Below are positions 32,101 through 45,000 of a DNA stretch of 46,726 nucleotides, in pieces. The notes beneath the pieces were generated by a model. It was given only the letters and a program-made list of their open reading frames with translations. It was not told where the DNA came from and made no database searches. The translations under genes and the position numbers were made by a program. The number at the start of each line of letters is the position of its first letter. Positions within the stretch are counted from its first letter, which is position 1. The stretch lies in assembly GCA_000310025.1 (NCBI GenBank), contig FN649758.1:1741996-1788721 (forward strand). Reading direction: 5' to 3'. Source of the DNA: Ectocarpus siliculosus (lineage: Eukaryota > Sar > Phaeophyceae > Ectocarpales > Ectocarpaceae).

Positions 32101-33627
32101 ATGTTGTGTCGTCCACTTTGTCGCCAATACGTTTTGGTCACGTTTCCGCTGTCTGCGCGTTGCTTACAAGTTGTGTGTAGTATCTATGTTTAAAGAGAGG
32201 CCCGTACGTAAGGATCTACGAAGAAGCTGTTTCCGACCCGACCAAATTTATTTTTGCCGGGCGGGGCAAAAGGTTTTCCAAAAAAAAAGTTTCCGAGGTT
32301 TTTTCAAAACCCCTTGGGGTTTTGGGGGGATTTTTTTGTTTTCCCGATTCCCCGGGTTCCCCCCCCCCCCCGGGAAAAGGGCCCCCCCCCCCCCCCCCCC
32401 CCCCCCCCGCCCAACCAACCAGCCATCCTTTTAATCTACGGTACGCGCTTCATTGGCATGTCCCCATGTCGGCTGCTATGCTACTCTCTTTGGCAGTTTC
32501 GAAGGCGTGAATAACCTGCTGCGAATCTCTTTCGCGCTCATCTTCATGGTCGTGCGCGTCTTGTACTGGCCGATCGTGGCCGCCCGGCACCTGTTCGACA
32601 CCTTCGGCTCGGTGCAGGTATGATAAGTGTTCGGGAAGTGTTTAACCAACGTGCTTGGCAAATTTTTCCGTACTCCCGGACGTTTCTCTCCTCGTGTATT
32701 CTCTTGTTTTGGGTTATTTCGGCGTGCTTGGTTCTTCATCTTTCTCTCGCCCCCCCTCCCCCTCCCTCTCTCTTTCTCGGCGCCACTAGCTGAGCACAGC
32801 GACGGTTTCGACAAGCGTAACGGAACTATTGCTAAGTGGCAATGCCTCCGTGGGGTACCGCGGTCCCTCAGGTTTAGCCTCACACCCAAAAAGGTCAATC
32901 AAGAGATGGCCGGTCGCGGAACCGGGAGAGACTCAAGAGAGTTGTGAGTCGTGCACAATTCTGTCCGGGGTTTCCTTGCCGGCCATTTTTTCGATTCAAG
33001 CCCGCCGTACACTTCTTTGCCGAACGGTCTCCTCCCACATACTTTGGTCGCTTTCGCTTTGAAGGCTGTCACTGCTGTAGCCTTACGCTGCTAGAGGTGC
33101 GTAGGGCTGCCCACCACGAGCAGGGCCGACGTACGTGCTGTCCTTTTTTTTTTTTTTCCAAAGTCCTGAAGATGTCTTGTCCCTGTTGCCACCGCGGTGA
33201 TCCCTCTCTTCTATCCAAGCTACTGCACTCTTCGGTTTTGGCCAGTTCCTAAAACCAAGCTGCCACCACGGCATGACATTGATGAAAAGCATACCACACC
33301 CTCTTCCGCCAGCACTTGCACGGATGAGAGTGATACACACGTCTTCGGAAAAGGAAACCGCATCGCTGTGTCTCAACTGGGACCATGCATGGTTGTATGT
33401 TCTAGCCGGCGAGCACAGGGAAGCCCTGACCACACCCACACGGATGGAAACCCTTTGCCTTGTTCTCGCAGGCAGGCACCGTGCACGACGTCGGGGTCGT
33501 CGGCTTCTTCACGGCTTGCAACCTCGCGCTCACGTTCATGCAGTGGTATTGGGGGTACCTCATCGTGCGGGCGGCGACCAAGATGCTCTCGGGCGGGAAG
33601 AAGGATTCCAAGATCAAGAAGCAGTAG
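26181..33627 (+). CDS. TLC-domain multi-pass membrane protein (7 exons, 268 aa)
   Basis: Spliced from 26181-26191, 28473-28638, 29856-29978, 30892-31016, 31653-31757, 32497-32617 and 33472-33627; all phases agree. About seven hydrophobic segments are visible. The pattern EMIVHHALATVMCYFL (H127, H128) followed by LGISEVSSVPL (E156) fits the TRAM/LAG1/CLN8 (TLC) family, closer to TMEM56/TLCD-like members than to ceramide synthases, since the HH..D..D signature of the latter is not evident. TLC proteins act in the ER and related membranes in lipid synthesis, sensing or transport; the reaction here is unknown. The C-terminus KIKKQ fits a K-x-K-x-x ER retrieval signal. The first exon is inferred from phase and a strong donor; the other six are clear. 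Intron 5 contains an assembly smear. Confidence 0.87.
26228..26300 (+). other. tRNA-like sequence (possible SINE head)
   Basis: GCGGAGTAGCGCAGTGGGTA contains a perfect A box (TAGCGCAGTGGG). A B box expected 30-45 bases later is only weakly present (TTGGTCTATAC near 26279). It lies in TLC intron 1 and is not a functional tRNA. Confidence 0.3.
27678..27892 (+). mobile_element. TA-flanked MITE, copy C (TLC gene intron 1)
   Basis: A 215 bp element with TA at 27676-27677 and 27893-27894. The left end CCGTAGGTTGCGTATGATAT and the complement of the right end, CCGTAGGTTGCGTAAGATAC, are inverted repeats, continuing through CACCCC..GGACCG and AAAGCTCG. The core CTCTCGTCGAGAGCTTTCCG matches copy A (inverted) and copy B. 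No transposase frame. Confidence 0.9.
27959..28201 (+). other. 80-codon open frame beside MITE C
   Basis: Frame within TLC intron 1. The peptide (for example FKSDRYGFSSHPGAMKPMFG) has a protein-like composition and the opposite strand is also open for 98 codons (28228-27932). No family was recognised. It could be a transposon or gene fragment. Confidence 0.2.
28473..28638 (+). CDS. TLC gene exon 2
   Basis: Acceptor CTTGCAG/G, donor CACCAG/GTACGT. It encodes the first membrane segment (LWYAVGLLALQVVG). Confidence 0.88.
29856..29978 (+). CDS. TLC gene exon 3
   Basis: 41 codons, phase 0. Acceptor TGCCGTAG/CTG after a T-rich tract, donor GGAAAG/GTACAG. Second membrane segment, then a loop. Confidence 0.9.
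30892..31016 (+). CDS. TLC gene exon 4 (HH motif)
   Basis: Acceptor TTGCAAAG/GTT, donor GACTG/GTGAGG, phase 2. It encodes the His127-His128 pair and flanking membrane segments. Confidence 0.9.
31653..31757 (+). CDS. TLC gene exon 5
   Basis: The acceptor TTTGGCAG/C follows T13-T3 tracts; donor GGCGAG/GTGGGC, phase 2. It carries the E-V-S-S-V-P-L signature. Confidence 0.9.
32240..32410. other. Stuttered low-quality sequence in TLC intron 5
   Basis: Homopolymer-inflated sequence (about 32250-32381) runs into a C27 tract (32382-32408). This is the mirror image of the smears at the two gaps, as expected from a reverse read slipping on poly(C). The sequence here is unreliable; exons on both sides are clean. 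Confidence 0.8.
32497..32617 (+). CDS. TLC gene exon 6
   Basis: Acceptor TTGGCAG/T, donor GTGCAG/GTATGA, phase 0. Long hydrophobic segment (ISFALIFMVVRVLYWPIVAA). Confidence 0.9.
33472..33627 (+). CDS. TLC gene exon 7 (end)
   Basis: Acceptor TCTCGCAG/GCA, stop TAG 33625-33627. Last membrane segment, then the Lys-rich tail GGKKDSKIKKQ. Confidence 0.92.
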   Translation, partial: AGTVHDVGVVGFFTACNLALTFMQWYWGYLIVRAATKMLSGGKKDSKIKKQ

Positions 33628-34705
33628 TAGCGTACGGGGGTGAACAGGCCCTTTCGAAACTTACACGACCTTGGAGTTTGAGTTGTGTGCACGGCGTACG
33701 TTGTTGGGCTGGGTGGAGCGACGCATCAGTGCGATCTTTGGTGTCTTGCATGACTGTTCTTGGTCGAAGCGTATGTGCCCGGAATACGTCGCATCGAGGC
33801 TTCGTGTTAAAAGTAGAATGTTTTTCTACGCAAGAGGCCCTTCCGGGCGGGGAGGCTGGCGACGAAAAGGTTCAGCACGCGTCAGTCCAATCAACGAGGT
33901 TGACCGCCAGAGGCAAAGCAAGGCGCAAGGGGTGGACGGGTGGGGGGGGCGGTTAGGCCCGAGCAGGCGGTTGGTGATCTTGACTGAACCAACCCGAAGT
34001 ATGTGATACTCTTGAGGCTGTAAAAGCTTGGTATTTCGAGTTCTCGTTGGATTCCACTTGCTGGTTAGGTTTCTTCCGGCGCTGGGCCGCGCTTTTTCGT
34101 CTTTCTGGACTTGATGCGTTGTTACGGTTGCCGTGTCGGTGTTGGCTTGCAGGCTTGCTCACCTACCCAGGAGATACGAAGGGTTGAATCGGCGTGGAGA
34201 GAAGCATTTGCCGGAGTTCACGTCTACAGCAGTGATTTTCCTGCCCGGCCGTCGTCTCGATTTCATGGGATCAATGTGGTGCTCGATTTCGTGTGTTCAG
34301 GTAGCGGGGGTGGGTTGGTGAACGCCAACGTGGTTCTTGGAGCTACATAGACCCAACAATATTCCCGGCAGATCGACATCATTCCCTCACTTATCAAGGT
34401 ATAATAGATGGTAGCACAAGGGCACACCACGATGCATCAGCTTGTTTAGAGCCCGTCGCCAATGAATACACCGCAGCTGTGACGTCGCAGTAGAACCTGA
34501 AATCGACTCTTTTTTTTTTGCGGGCGCATAAGTGATACGCATATGTATCGTCCTTTATGCGCAGCCTGCGCTGTAGGCAACATGTAGCATGGTGCTGGTG
34601 TCGTGAAAAGCCAACGGATACAAAGGGGGTGGCTGATAGAGTAAATAAGCCGCTTTGTGGTATGTATTCGAGGGGAGTACATAGCAGTAGCGCGTGGGTC
34701 GTGGA
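33628..34705. other. Intergenic region after the TLC gene
   Basis: TLC 3' flank. Only short frames; no domain or RNA gene recognised. Confidence 0.55.
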
Positions 34706-34986
34706 GGGGGGGGGGGGGGGGGGCAGGGGCCCCTGTTTTTCGGCCCAACACCTTTATGTTCAAAACTTTAAGGATTTTTTTTTTCCTTCTGGGGCCAAAA
34801 AAAAAAAAATCCCCCCGGGCTCCTTGTTGGGGGGATCCCCCCCCCAAAACCCTTCCTTTAAAAAAAACGAAACAAACCCCCCGGCCCCTAAAAACCCAAA
34901 GGCCCCATTGCAAAAAAAACCCGAAAAAAATTCGGGGGGGAAACCCGGGTTTTTTTTCAACCCCAAAAATTTCCCCCCTGGTGCCT
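34706..34986. other. Poly(G) run and stuttered sequence before gap 2
   Basis: A G18 run (34706-34723) is followed by homopolymer-inflated sequence. Its last ~70 bases follow the clean sequence at 35087-35155: GAAAAAAATTCGGGGGGG against GAAAATAATCGTGGGGCG, then CCCGGGTTTTTTTT against CCTGCGTTTGTTTG, then CCCCCCTGGTGC against CCCCACTGCTGC. It is most likely a slipped read of the same locus. Confidence 0.83.
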
Positions 34987-35086
34987 NNNNNNNNNNNNNN
35001 NNNNNNNNNNNNNNNNNNNNNNNNNNNNNNNNNNNNNNNNNNNNNNNNNNNNNNNNNNNNNNNNNNNNNNNNNNNNNNNNNNNNNN
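34987..35086. other. Assembly gap 2 (100 N)
   Basis: Exactly 100 N between the smear and clean sequence. Confidence 0.99.
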
Positions 35087-35175
35087 GAAAAGACTCGGAA
35101 AATAATCGTGGGGCGAGACCTGCGTTTGTTTGCAACCACAGACATCTCCCCACTGCTGCTCTAGAGGGCGCTGAT

Positions 35176-35550
35176 ATGTACCACATGTTTTTTTCCAATG
35201 CCGCCGCTGGCGCCCACCTCGAGCGCTGCTTGTCGATCGCCGGGACTCTGCACGAAATGCTTCATCATAATCCGGGCGAGAATTGTGTGTGGCAACTCCG
35301 TTACACCGCCCCAAACAACTCACGTTTGGTCTCGCGTTACATAGCGGACTATGATAGAGAGGAAGATCATTTATTTGTGGGTGGAGATGAGGAGGAGTAC
35401 TATCGGCCCTCTGGGCCTTCGAGCCTTGGGGGAGCGCACCGCTGGGAAAGAGCGACGGAAAACGGCGAGCAACACCACAGCAGTACTTGTAGCGATGCTT
35501 TTTTTTGTTCGTCCGACAGCAGGAGCCGGCGCCCTCATCCCGAAACGTGA
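35176..35550 (+). CDS. Unrecognised 124-aa ORF after gap 2
   Basis: ATG 35176, TGA 35548-35550. The product has two Cys-containing blocks, an acidic patch (GGDEEEYY) and a Ser/Arg-rich end. The frame is open upstream to the gap, so it could be the end of a longer exon. The opposite strand is open too, which lowers the weight. It lies 305 bp upstream of the GAPDH ATG. No family recognised. Confidence 0.2.
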   Translation: MYHMFFSNAAAGAHLERCLSIAGTLHEMLHHNPGENCVWQLRYTAPNNSRLVSRYIADYDREEDHLFVGGDEEEYYRPSGPSSLGGAHRWERATENGEQHHSSTCSDAFFCSSDSRSRRPHPET

Positions 35551-35639
35551 CCACCTTCCCCCCCCCCCCGAACCCCCAACCTTAGCAATATAGAGTCAAG
35601 CTGGAGCAATCGCGAAAGATACGCGCATGTATGCATGCG

Positions 35640-35653
35640 TTCGAACGTTCGAA
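35640..35653. promoter_or_regulatory. Perfect 14 bp palindrome upstream of GAPDH
   Basis: TTCGAACGTTCGAA is 202 bases before the GAPDH ATG. It could be a dimeric factor site. This is inference from symmetry and position alone. Confidence 0.3.
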
Positions 35654-35855
35654 CAAGGTCGGAACATTTCGATCTTTTTTTTTCTATTTGTCTGATTATG
35701 GAGGCGTTTTGCATGCCCGGGGACAATAGGAAAATTCAAGTGACAATTCCCCGGCTTGGCTGCGTGCGTTTTGGGGGCGCTTGCGTGCACCCCCAGCTTT
35801 CAGTCCGCTGTCTACTACCTCTATCCTCTTTTCTAAACCTTCCGATATCGTAAAA

Positions 35856-39269
<3,414 letters not shown>

Positions 39270-41358
39270 GTCGATTTCCGAAACTTTCACTAGCTCTTTC
39301 GTGTTTTATAGTTTTGGGGGTCACAGCAGTCTTGTGGTGTGTGGGAGGCAAGAGAGCGCGATGGTTGCTGCGAAGTCGTGTTTGTTTGAAAGTCGCGCAC
39401 GGCAGGTTTCAACTAGAATTGTTTCTTGGCGTTGGTGAACCAGCACCATCACGAACCCAAGTCGAAATGGTCAGCCAAAGCCTTTCGCAACGCGTGGGGG
39501 CATTTCCTTGACCGCGAAGGAGCAGCATACGGTTTTATAGGTTTTATAGAAACGAGTCAATGCCGGCACGGCATTCTTGGTTTCGATTTTGGCTTGCGTC
39601 TCTGCGTGTTTTCTGCTTGGTTGGTTGATAACCCTTCGGTGCCAGGGAGGGTGCTCGTCCGTTACTCTGGTTTTGTGTGGTTGTCGGCACATGCCACGAT
39701 GTCTTGGAATTTTGAGTTGTTGAGAAATGAGCAGTGCCCTGTGGGCGCGCGCTGGCTACGCCTCGCGTTGATTCCTACCTGCACACAACTGATGTCGGTC
39801 ATAGAGAAGACAGTATCATCAAATAGAGATAAATCGAGGATATTGGACACACACAACACCAGCCTTTCCAGGAATTTTTCACGGGCCCGCAGTGTACAAG
39901 TCGGACCCGTTCACTGCCCTGTAGTATGCATACGTGCGAGAGCGTAACCCAGGCCTACCCACTGCACACCGGCCAAGCTCCTTGGTGTGTGGAATAGGGT
40001 TTATTATTTGGCCTAGCGCCGTGTTGTAAGACTTTCGAAACCTGCTATGCGTATAGAGAAATAGAGTCGTTTTGTGACGGTCTCCCTACCTCCGAAAAAC
40101 TGCTGTTCAATTGGTGACCACAACGAAGTCGCTCAGACCCGGTGTACACGCGCCAGTGGTCTCTGGGTAAATTCTGTCACCAGGCCCCGAACGTGCATGA
40201 TCATTGTCGGCGAAAAAAAACACGCACCGGCACCAATGCTCCGCTGTCGTGAAAAACAAACAGCTTCCCTCCACCTCACGAACCATCAAATAATTGCAAA
40301 CGGCCTCGCGGATTGTTCGGAATGTCTCATGCGGCAGAGGCGGTGGGACTGCTCTGCTGAAAACGACTGCCAAGTCTTTCCAGGAAAATCCTACGGATCA
40401 TGCATGATGACGTCACACTCGTCTCTCCCATCATCGGAGTTGTTTTGCGCTGAGATGAGCTGTGCGATTCCCGCAAAATCGCCGCAATTATTGTTAAAAG
40501 CGACAGGACACATGAGCTCACTCAAACCTTGCAACGGATGAATACCGAGTTTGTTCAAAGTGTGGTGATGGCACAACATTAACATTGGGAAACATGGGAG
40601 CAAACGAGGGAAAGTGACGCACATGACAGAGAAAAGCATGCCCCCCTGATTGTTGCACCGCTGGCTGCTGCATCAGAATATCAGAATGTTTCCGCTGCCC
40701 CGCCCGACCATGTAAAAGACAAGAAACAGACGCAGCGCCAAAGAGCGACCCGCTTGATTGACCGCGTAGAAGCGTGGAATCGTTTAGAGTCCGACTGAAG
40801 TCGAACAAAATATATTCTGCTGCTACCAGTGCTGTCTTGGGGAAGCAGTCGTTTGCTGGTAGATCAGAAGTGACACACCGGCTCACCCAAATTTCAAAAT
40901 TCAGAATGCCCTGATGAGAGGTGTGTATGTATGTAAAGAGTGAGCACGAACGAGAAATTGATACTTGTCACGGGTGAGTGTGTGTCTGTCTCTGTAGTGT
41001 GCAGGAGGAAACAACGCTCGCTAGAATTGGACTGACGATTCATCAATCACAGAGAGAACGAAATTGCTGACCCCGGGTTGAGCTCGTGTTTTGGATGATG
41101 ATGATGGACAAAAAGTGAGGGAACATGCCTGCACACGCACTGGGTAGAGAACCCCAAAGTAGGGGAGGATAGCCCGCGTTTCCCGAAAAGAACGCCTTCC
41201 AGGCATTTTGTTCGGTAACTCTCCTCTGTGAGTCCCATATTGGTCCATCATTTCGGGTGAGCGATAGAGGGAGAGAGCGACTACCGGTGGTGTGTGCCTT
41301 TCTTTGCTTTGGGCTCGAAGGACCCGCCGCCCACACCCACACCTCGCTCACACACGGC
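39270..41358. other. Intergenic region
   Basis: It contains a 155-codon plus frame (40074-40541) and overlapping minus frames (40373-40107, 40886-40518). None has recognisable motifs, and both strands are open, so no gene is called. Confidence 0.5.
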
Positions 41359-42022
41359 ATGAAGTGGGCGCTCAAGTTCTCGACGAAAGGGAAAGGAGCA
41401 GGAGGCGCTGGCAAGCCTTATCAGCAAGAGCCAGGCTTGCGAAACGGAGGAGGAGGAGGAGGAGGAGGAGGTGGAGGAGCTCCAGGGGGTGGAGGCCAGC
41501 GTGGGTTCAGATCGAGCTCGGACGGAGAGGGGGGAGGGGAACGCGGGGACTACTACGACGACGGCGATCTAGAGCCGGGGCAGGAGAGGGACACGCCTAG
41601 TGTTACGCCGCCGGACGCTACAAACGACGGTGGGGGGAGGGAAGCGGGCGGAGGCGGCGGCGGCGGCGGAGGCGGCGGACCAGAACATCATTATCGCAGG
41701 CAGCGGGGGGCAGAAAAGCACGAGGGAGAGGGAGGCGAATCATCGCCCAACTACCGAGACGGGGAGGACGGTGCCGATCACGACAACAACAACAACAACG
41801 CCTCATCGGCGCCGCCTTTTACGGTAGACTCGACGGCGGGCGAGAAGGAGCGGGGAGGGGGAGAAGATATGGACTACGAGAGGCAGCAGCAGCACGGCGT
41901 GTTTGACGAGGACGGCGATAGTCAGGCAAACAGCGCTCAGGCCAGCAAGACGGCTCGCATGAGGTCTTTCGCGGATGATCCGGAGGCGCACGAATTGGAG
42001 GACGGAGACGCGGACTGGGATG
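41359..42022 (+). CDS. Gly-rich protein exon 1
   Basis: 221 codons plus one base; donor GGGATG/GTGAGA. The frame is open 102 bases upstream with no earlier ATG, so ATG 41359 is the natural start. Confidence 0.75.
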
Positions 42023-45000
42023 GTGAGAGGGAGGTAGTCCTGGCGTGGAGTCGTGTTGTGGCCGGTATTTGTGCGCGCAGCGCGATGTCCCTCTGTTTCG
42101 CTTCCATCCATGTGTAGGCCGACAGCGCTTCCGCTGTTTGTAAACAAGTTGCTTCCTCCAAGCTGTTTTTTTCGAAGTCAAAATAAGAGAATGAGGCAAG
42201 CAGTTGTATATGCCACAGGCAGAACGGGAGAGCACGTACATACGCGTGAGTTAAGTGCGTGTGCCTTATGCGAAAATTGTTCTGGCCCGTTTGCTGGAAC
42301 GAGTGTTGCGCTGATGTTACCCAAACGTGCCGGATTCCCACCCGAAGTGAATCTTGTCTGGATGTACCTGCAGAGCGCTTGCCATTCCTTCTCTCGCAAC
42401 CAATTTTTTGCCTCTTTGTTCCCGGGCACAGCAAGCAACAGATGGTTCGTCTCCACGGCACACGGCCACACAAGTTTTGGTAGAATCCTTCTTCTCCTGT
42501 GCGAGTTAGTCACCGCGCCATTGCGACTGCGTGGGGTTGGCCTGTGCCCTTGCTAACACGCACAGCCGCACGCGAGGCAGAGAGCGCGAGAGGCTCAAAT
42601 CTCTGCGTGATCGGCCCTACCTGGCGTACAGCAGCGTAAGAAATGCTCGTCCGCCCCCTCCGATTTTTTGCCCTATTTACTAGGTTGGCATAATTCGTTC
42701 GTCGTGTTGCATTTGCGCACCGGCAATACGAGAGCCTCTTGCGTCTGTCTGTCTGTCTGCTGTGTGCATGCGTGCTTCTCATCTATCTCCCATGCGGCGT
42801 GACATGCTTCGTCTCGCACTCTTCTCTTTGCTTGCTATTTATACCGGTATAAACCGTCCGAATATAGCAAAGTTCCAGAGGGCAGTGACATGACAAAAAC
42901 AGAGGCGAGAGGCGAGAGGCGAGAGGGCCGCGAGACTCCCAGTATTATTAATAGAGAAAATGACTGGAGAAGAAAAATGTTCTCGGCTTACATGTGTACC
43001 AGTACGCAGAACGGTCACAGAACGACACTGGATGATTATCTGGTCTGCTGCCGCCGTGTTTTGTAAGAGGTTGGTGGTCGATTGGATTCCGGGTGCTTGG
43101 CATGCCCGAGGGGCGGAGGGCACAGCGCACTTGTCATCGGGAATATGCACAGCAGAATCCTCCTTCTCTCCGCGATCTGGACAGCAGTGTATTTTGAGCT
43201 TCTTTTGCCTGGAAATTCCATCTACATACATGTGCCCAGTATTAATGGGCGCCTTACCAGCTTGGCCAATCTGTCTCACTGCTGTCATTGACAGCCTCAT
43301 GCCTCTACATACACGTGTGTGACAGCTCACGGGCAAGGCAGCTCCGCAGGGGGGGTTTGATCCCTTGCGCATTTCTTTCGCCAACGACTTGGGTGCACTA
43401 TCAAGAGAGGAAACCTGCCCGCCTTTGTAACACAGCATTATTTTAGTTGCTTTGAATGTAATAGCAGTATTCTAGTTGGATCCCAGCACCTGCTGTTGTT
43501 ACATGAATCATCTCCCGGGGAATTCGACATGAAACTACGAAAACTTACCACGGGGCTTTGTTTCCGAGGGTACTTTTTCGCCATGCGACTTGAAAAATAG
43601 AACAGTCACCATGTGCATGGTTGAAAAATGCGCACGCTCTTGTTATATAGGGAGGCGTTGTGCGAGTGTGCGATCGCGGGGTATATTCGATCATGCTTAA
43701 GAGAAAATGAGCAATGCAGCAGCAGCAGCAGCAGCAGCAGCGCCGAGCCTCCTTCTGGCGCTGTTCGATTCTCGAAGCCTGCTTCGCCCAAGGAACAAGA
43801 GTAAGAGTTACAGAGCGTCGTGCATTGCTCGTCGGTGATCATTTGATGGTGGCTTGCTGCACACGCAGAGGCTCTGCCGGTCCTTTCGTATGATACCGCG
43901 TAACAGCAGTGCCCGACGAGACTCACCATTCGCACGAAACCCGGACCCAGATATTTGAAGAAATTGAGAATGGCGGAACAATTTTTGGTCAGCAGCCGGC
44001 ACCACACGATCCTAACTATTGTGGAAATGAGTTAGTGCAGCAGCAGCAGCAACAGCAGCAGCAGCAAGGGTTGTGAGTTTTGCTTGTTGTAGATAGGCCG
44101 ACATTGCTGCTGTCGTATGTCGTAGACTATGCCGCATCCGATTTTCGAAACGCTTCCATTCCTCGCATGCTGTCTCATTCTTCTCGACGAGTTACGTACG
44201 TTTTCACGGAGCGAGAACACCTTTCCCATATAAATGATGACTGACCTATAGAGACTCACAAGCAGTCGTCACGGGCGTTGTTTTGTTTTGCCCACGGAAA
44301 TATGCAACAGCAAATCGACGACCCCATTCTTTTTCGCGCGCATCAGTAGATCCATACCCACGAGCGTTTTTCCAACCCGCTTTAGATGGACAGGGGGACA
44401 CCATTGGTAACCACGTGTAGGTGATAAGTGGTATACGGTGCGAACACGGAAGCTCTACAAATATTGTAGTGAGTAAATGTCGAGCGTGTTGATCGGTTCG
44501 GGGGGGTTTCCACGATCTTTGAAGGCGTGCGCTGTTTTCCGGCGGGCGTCGATGATTCCTGACCGCTGTGACGACTGCGACGCGTGATCTGAATGTCGTG
44601 TGGAGTTGACGACACGTGTCGCTGTTTCACTTCCACCAAGTCTGCTTTTGGGATAAATATCCGAAGGCTGCATGCAACTTGAGTCATGTGCCTCGGACAC
44701 TCGAGTTCGGTGTTTTACAATTGATCCCTCCCAAACCCCAAACCCTGGCGAGTGTACTTTACTGTAGTTGCGTAGAGGCGAAAATGGGCGACGTGAGCGA
44801 CATCAAAAGCAACGTTACCACGCACTTCTTCTACAACCGCACGCGCAACGCATTTGGCGGAGAAAAAATTAACGGAAACCTCAAATTCTGGCCCACTTTG
44901 GTTGATTTTCGTTTTTGACATAGTGGAGAGCCTCAATTAGATGGTCCAGTGATCTTGACAACAGTCCAGTGCAGGGCTGCCCTCTGCGAGCGTTCTTGCG

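Noticed and set aside
34446-35554. Long open frames of 182-297 codons through the second N gap, both strands
   Set aside because: Most of the length is smeared sequence and N. Only the part after 35087 is real DNA.
40074-40541. 155-codon plus frame between GAPDH and the Gly-rich gene
   Set aside because: No motif, no splice or start context, and overlapping open minus frames. Likely chance.
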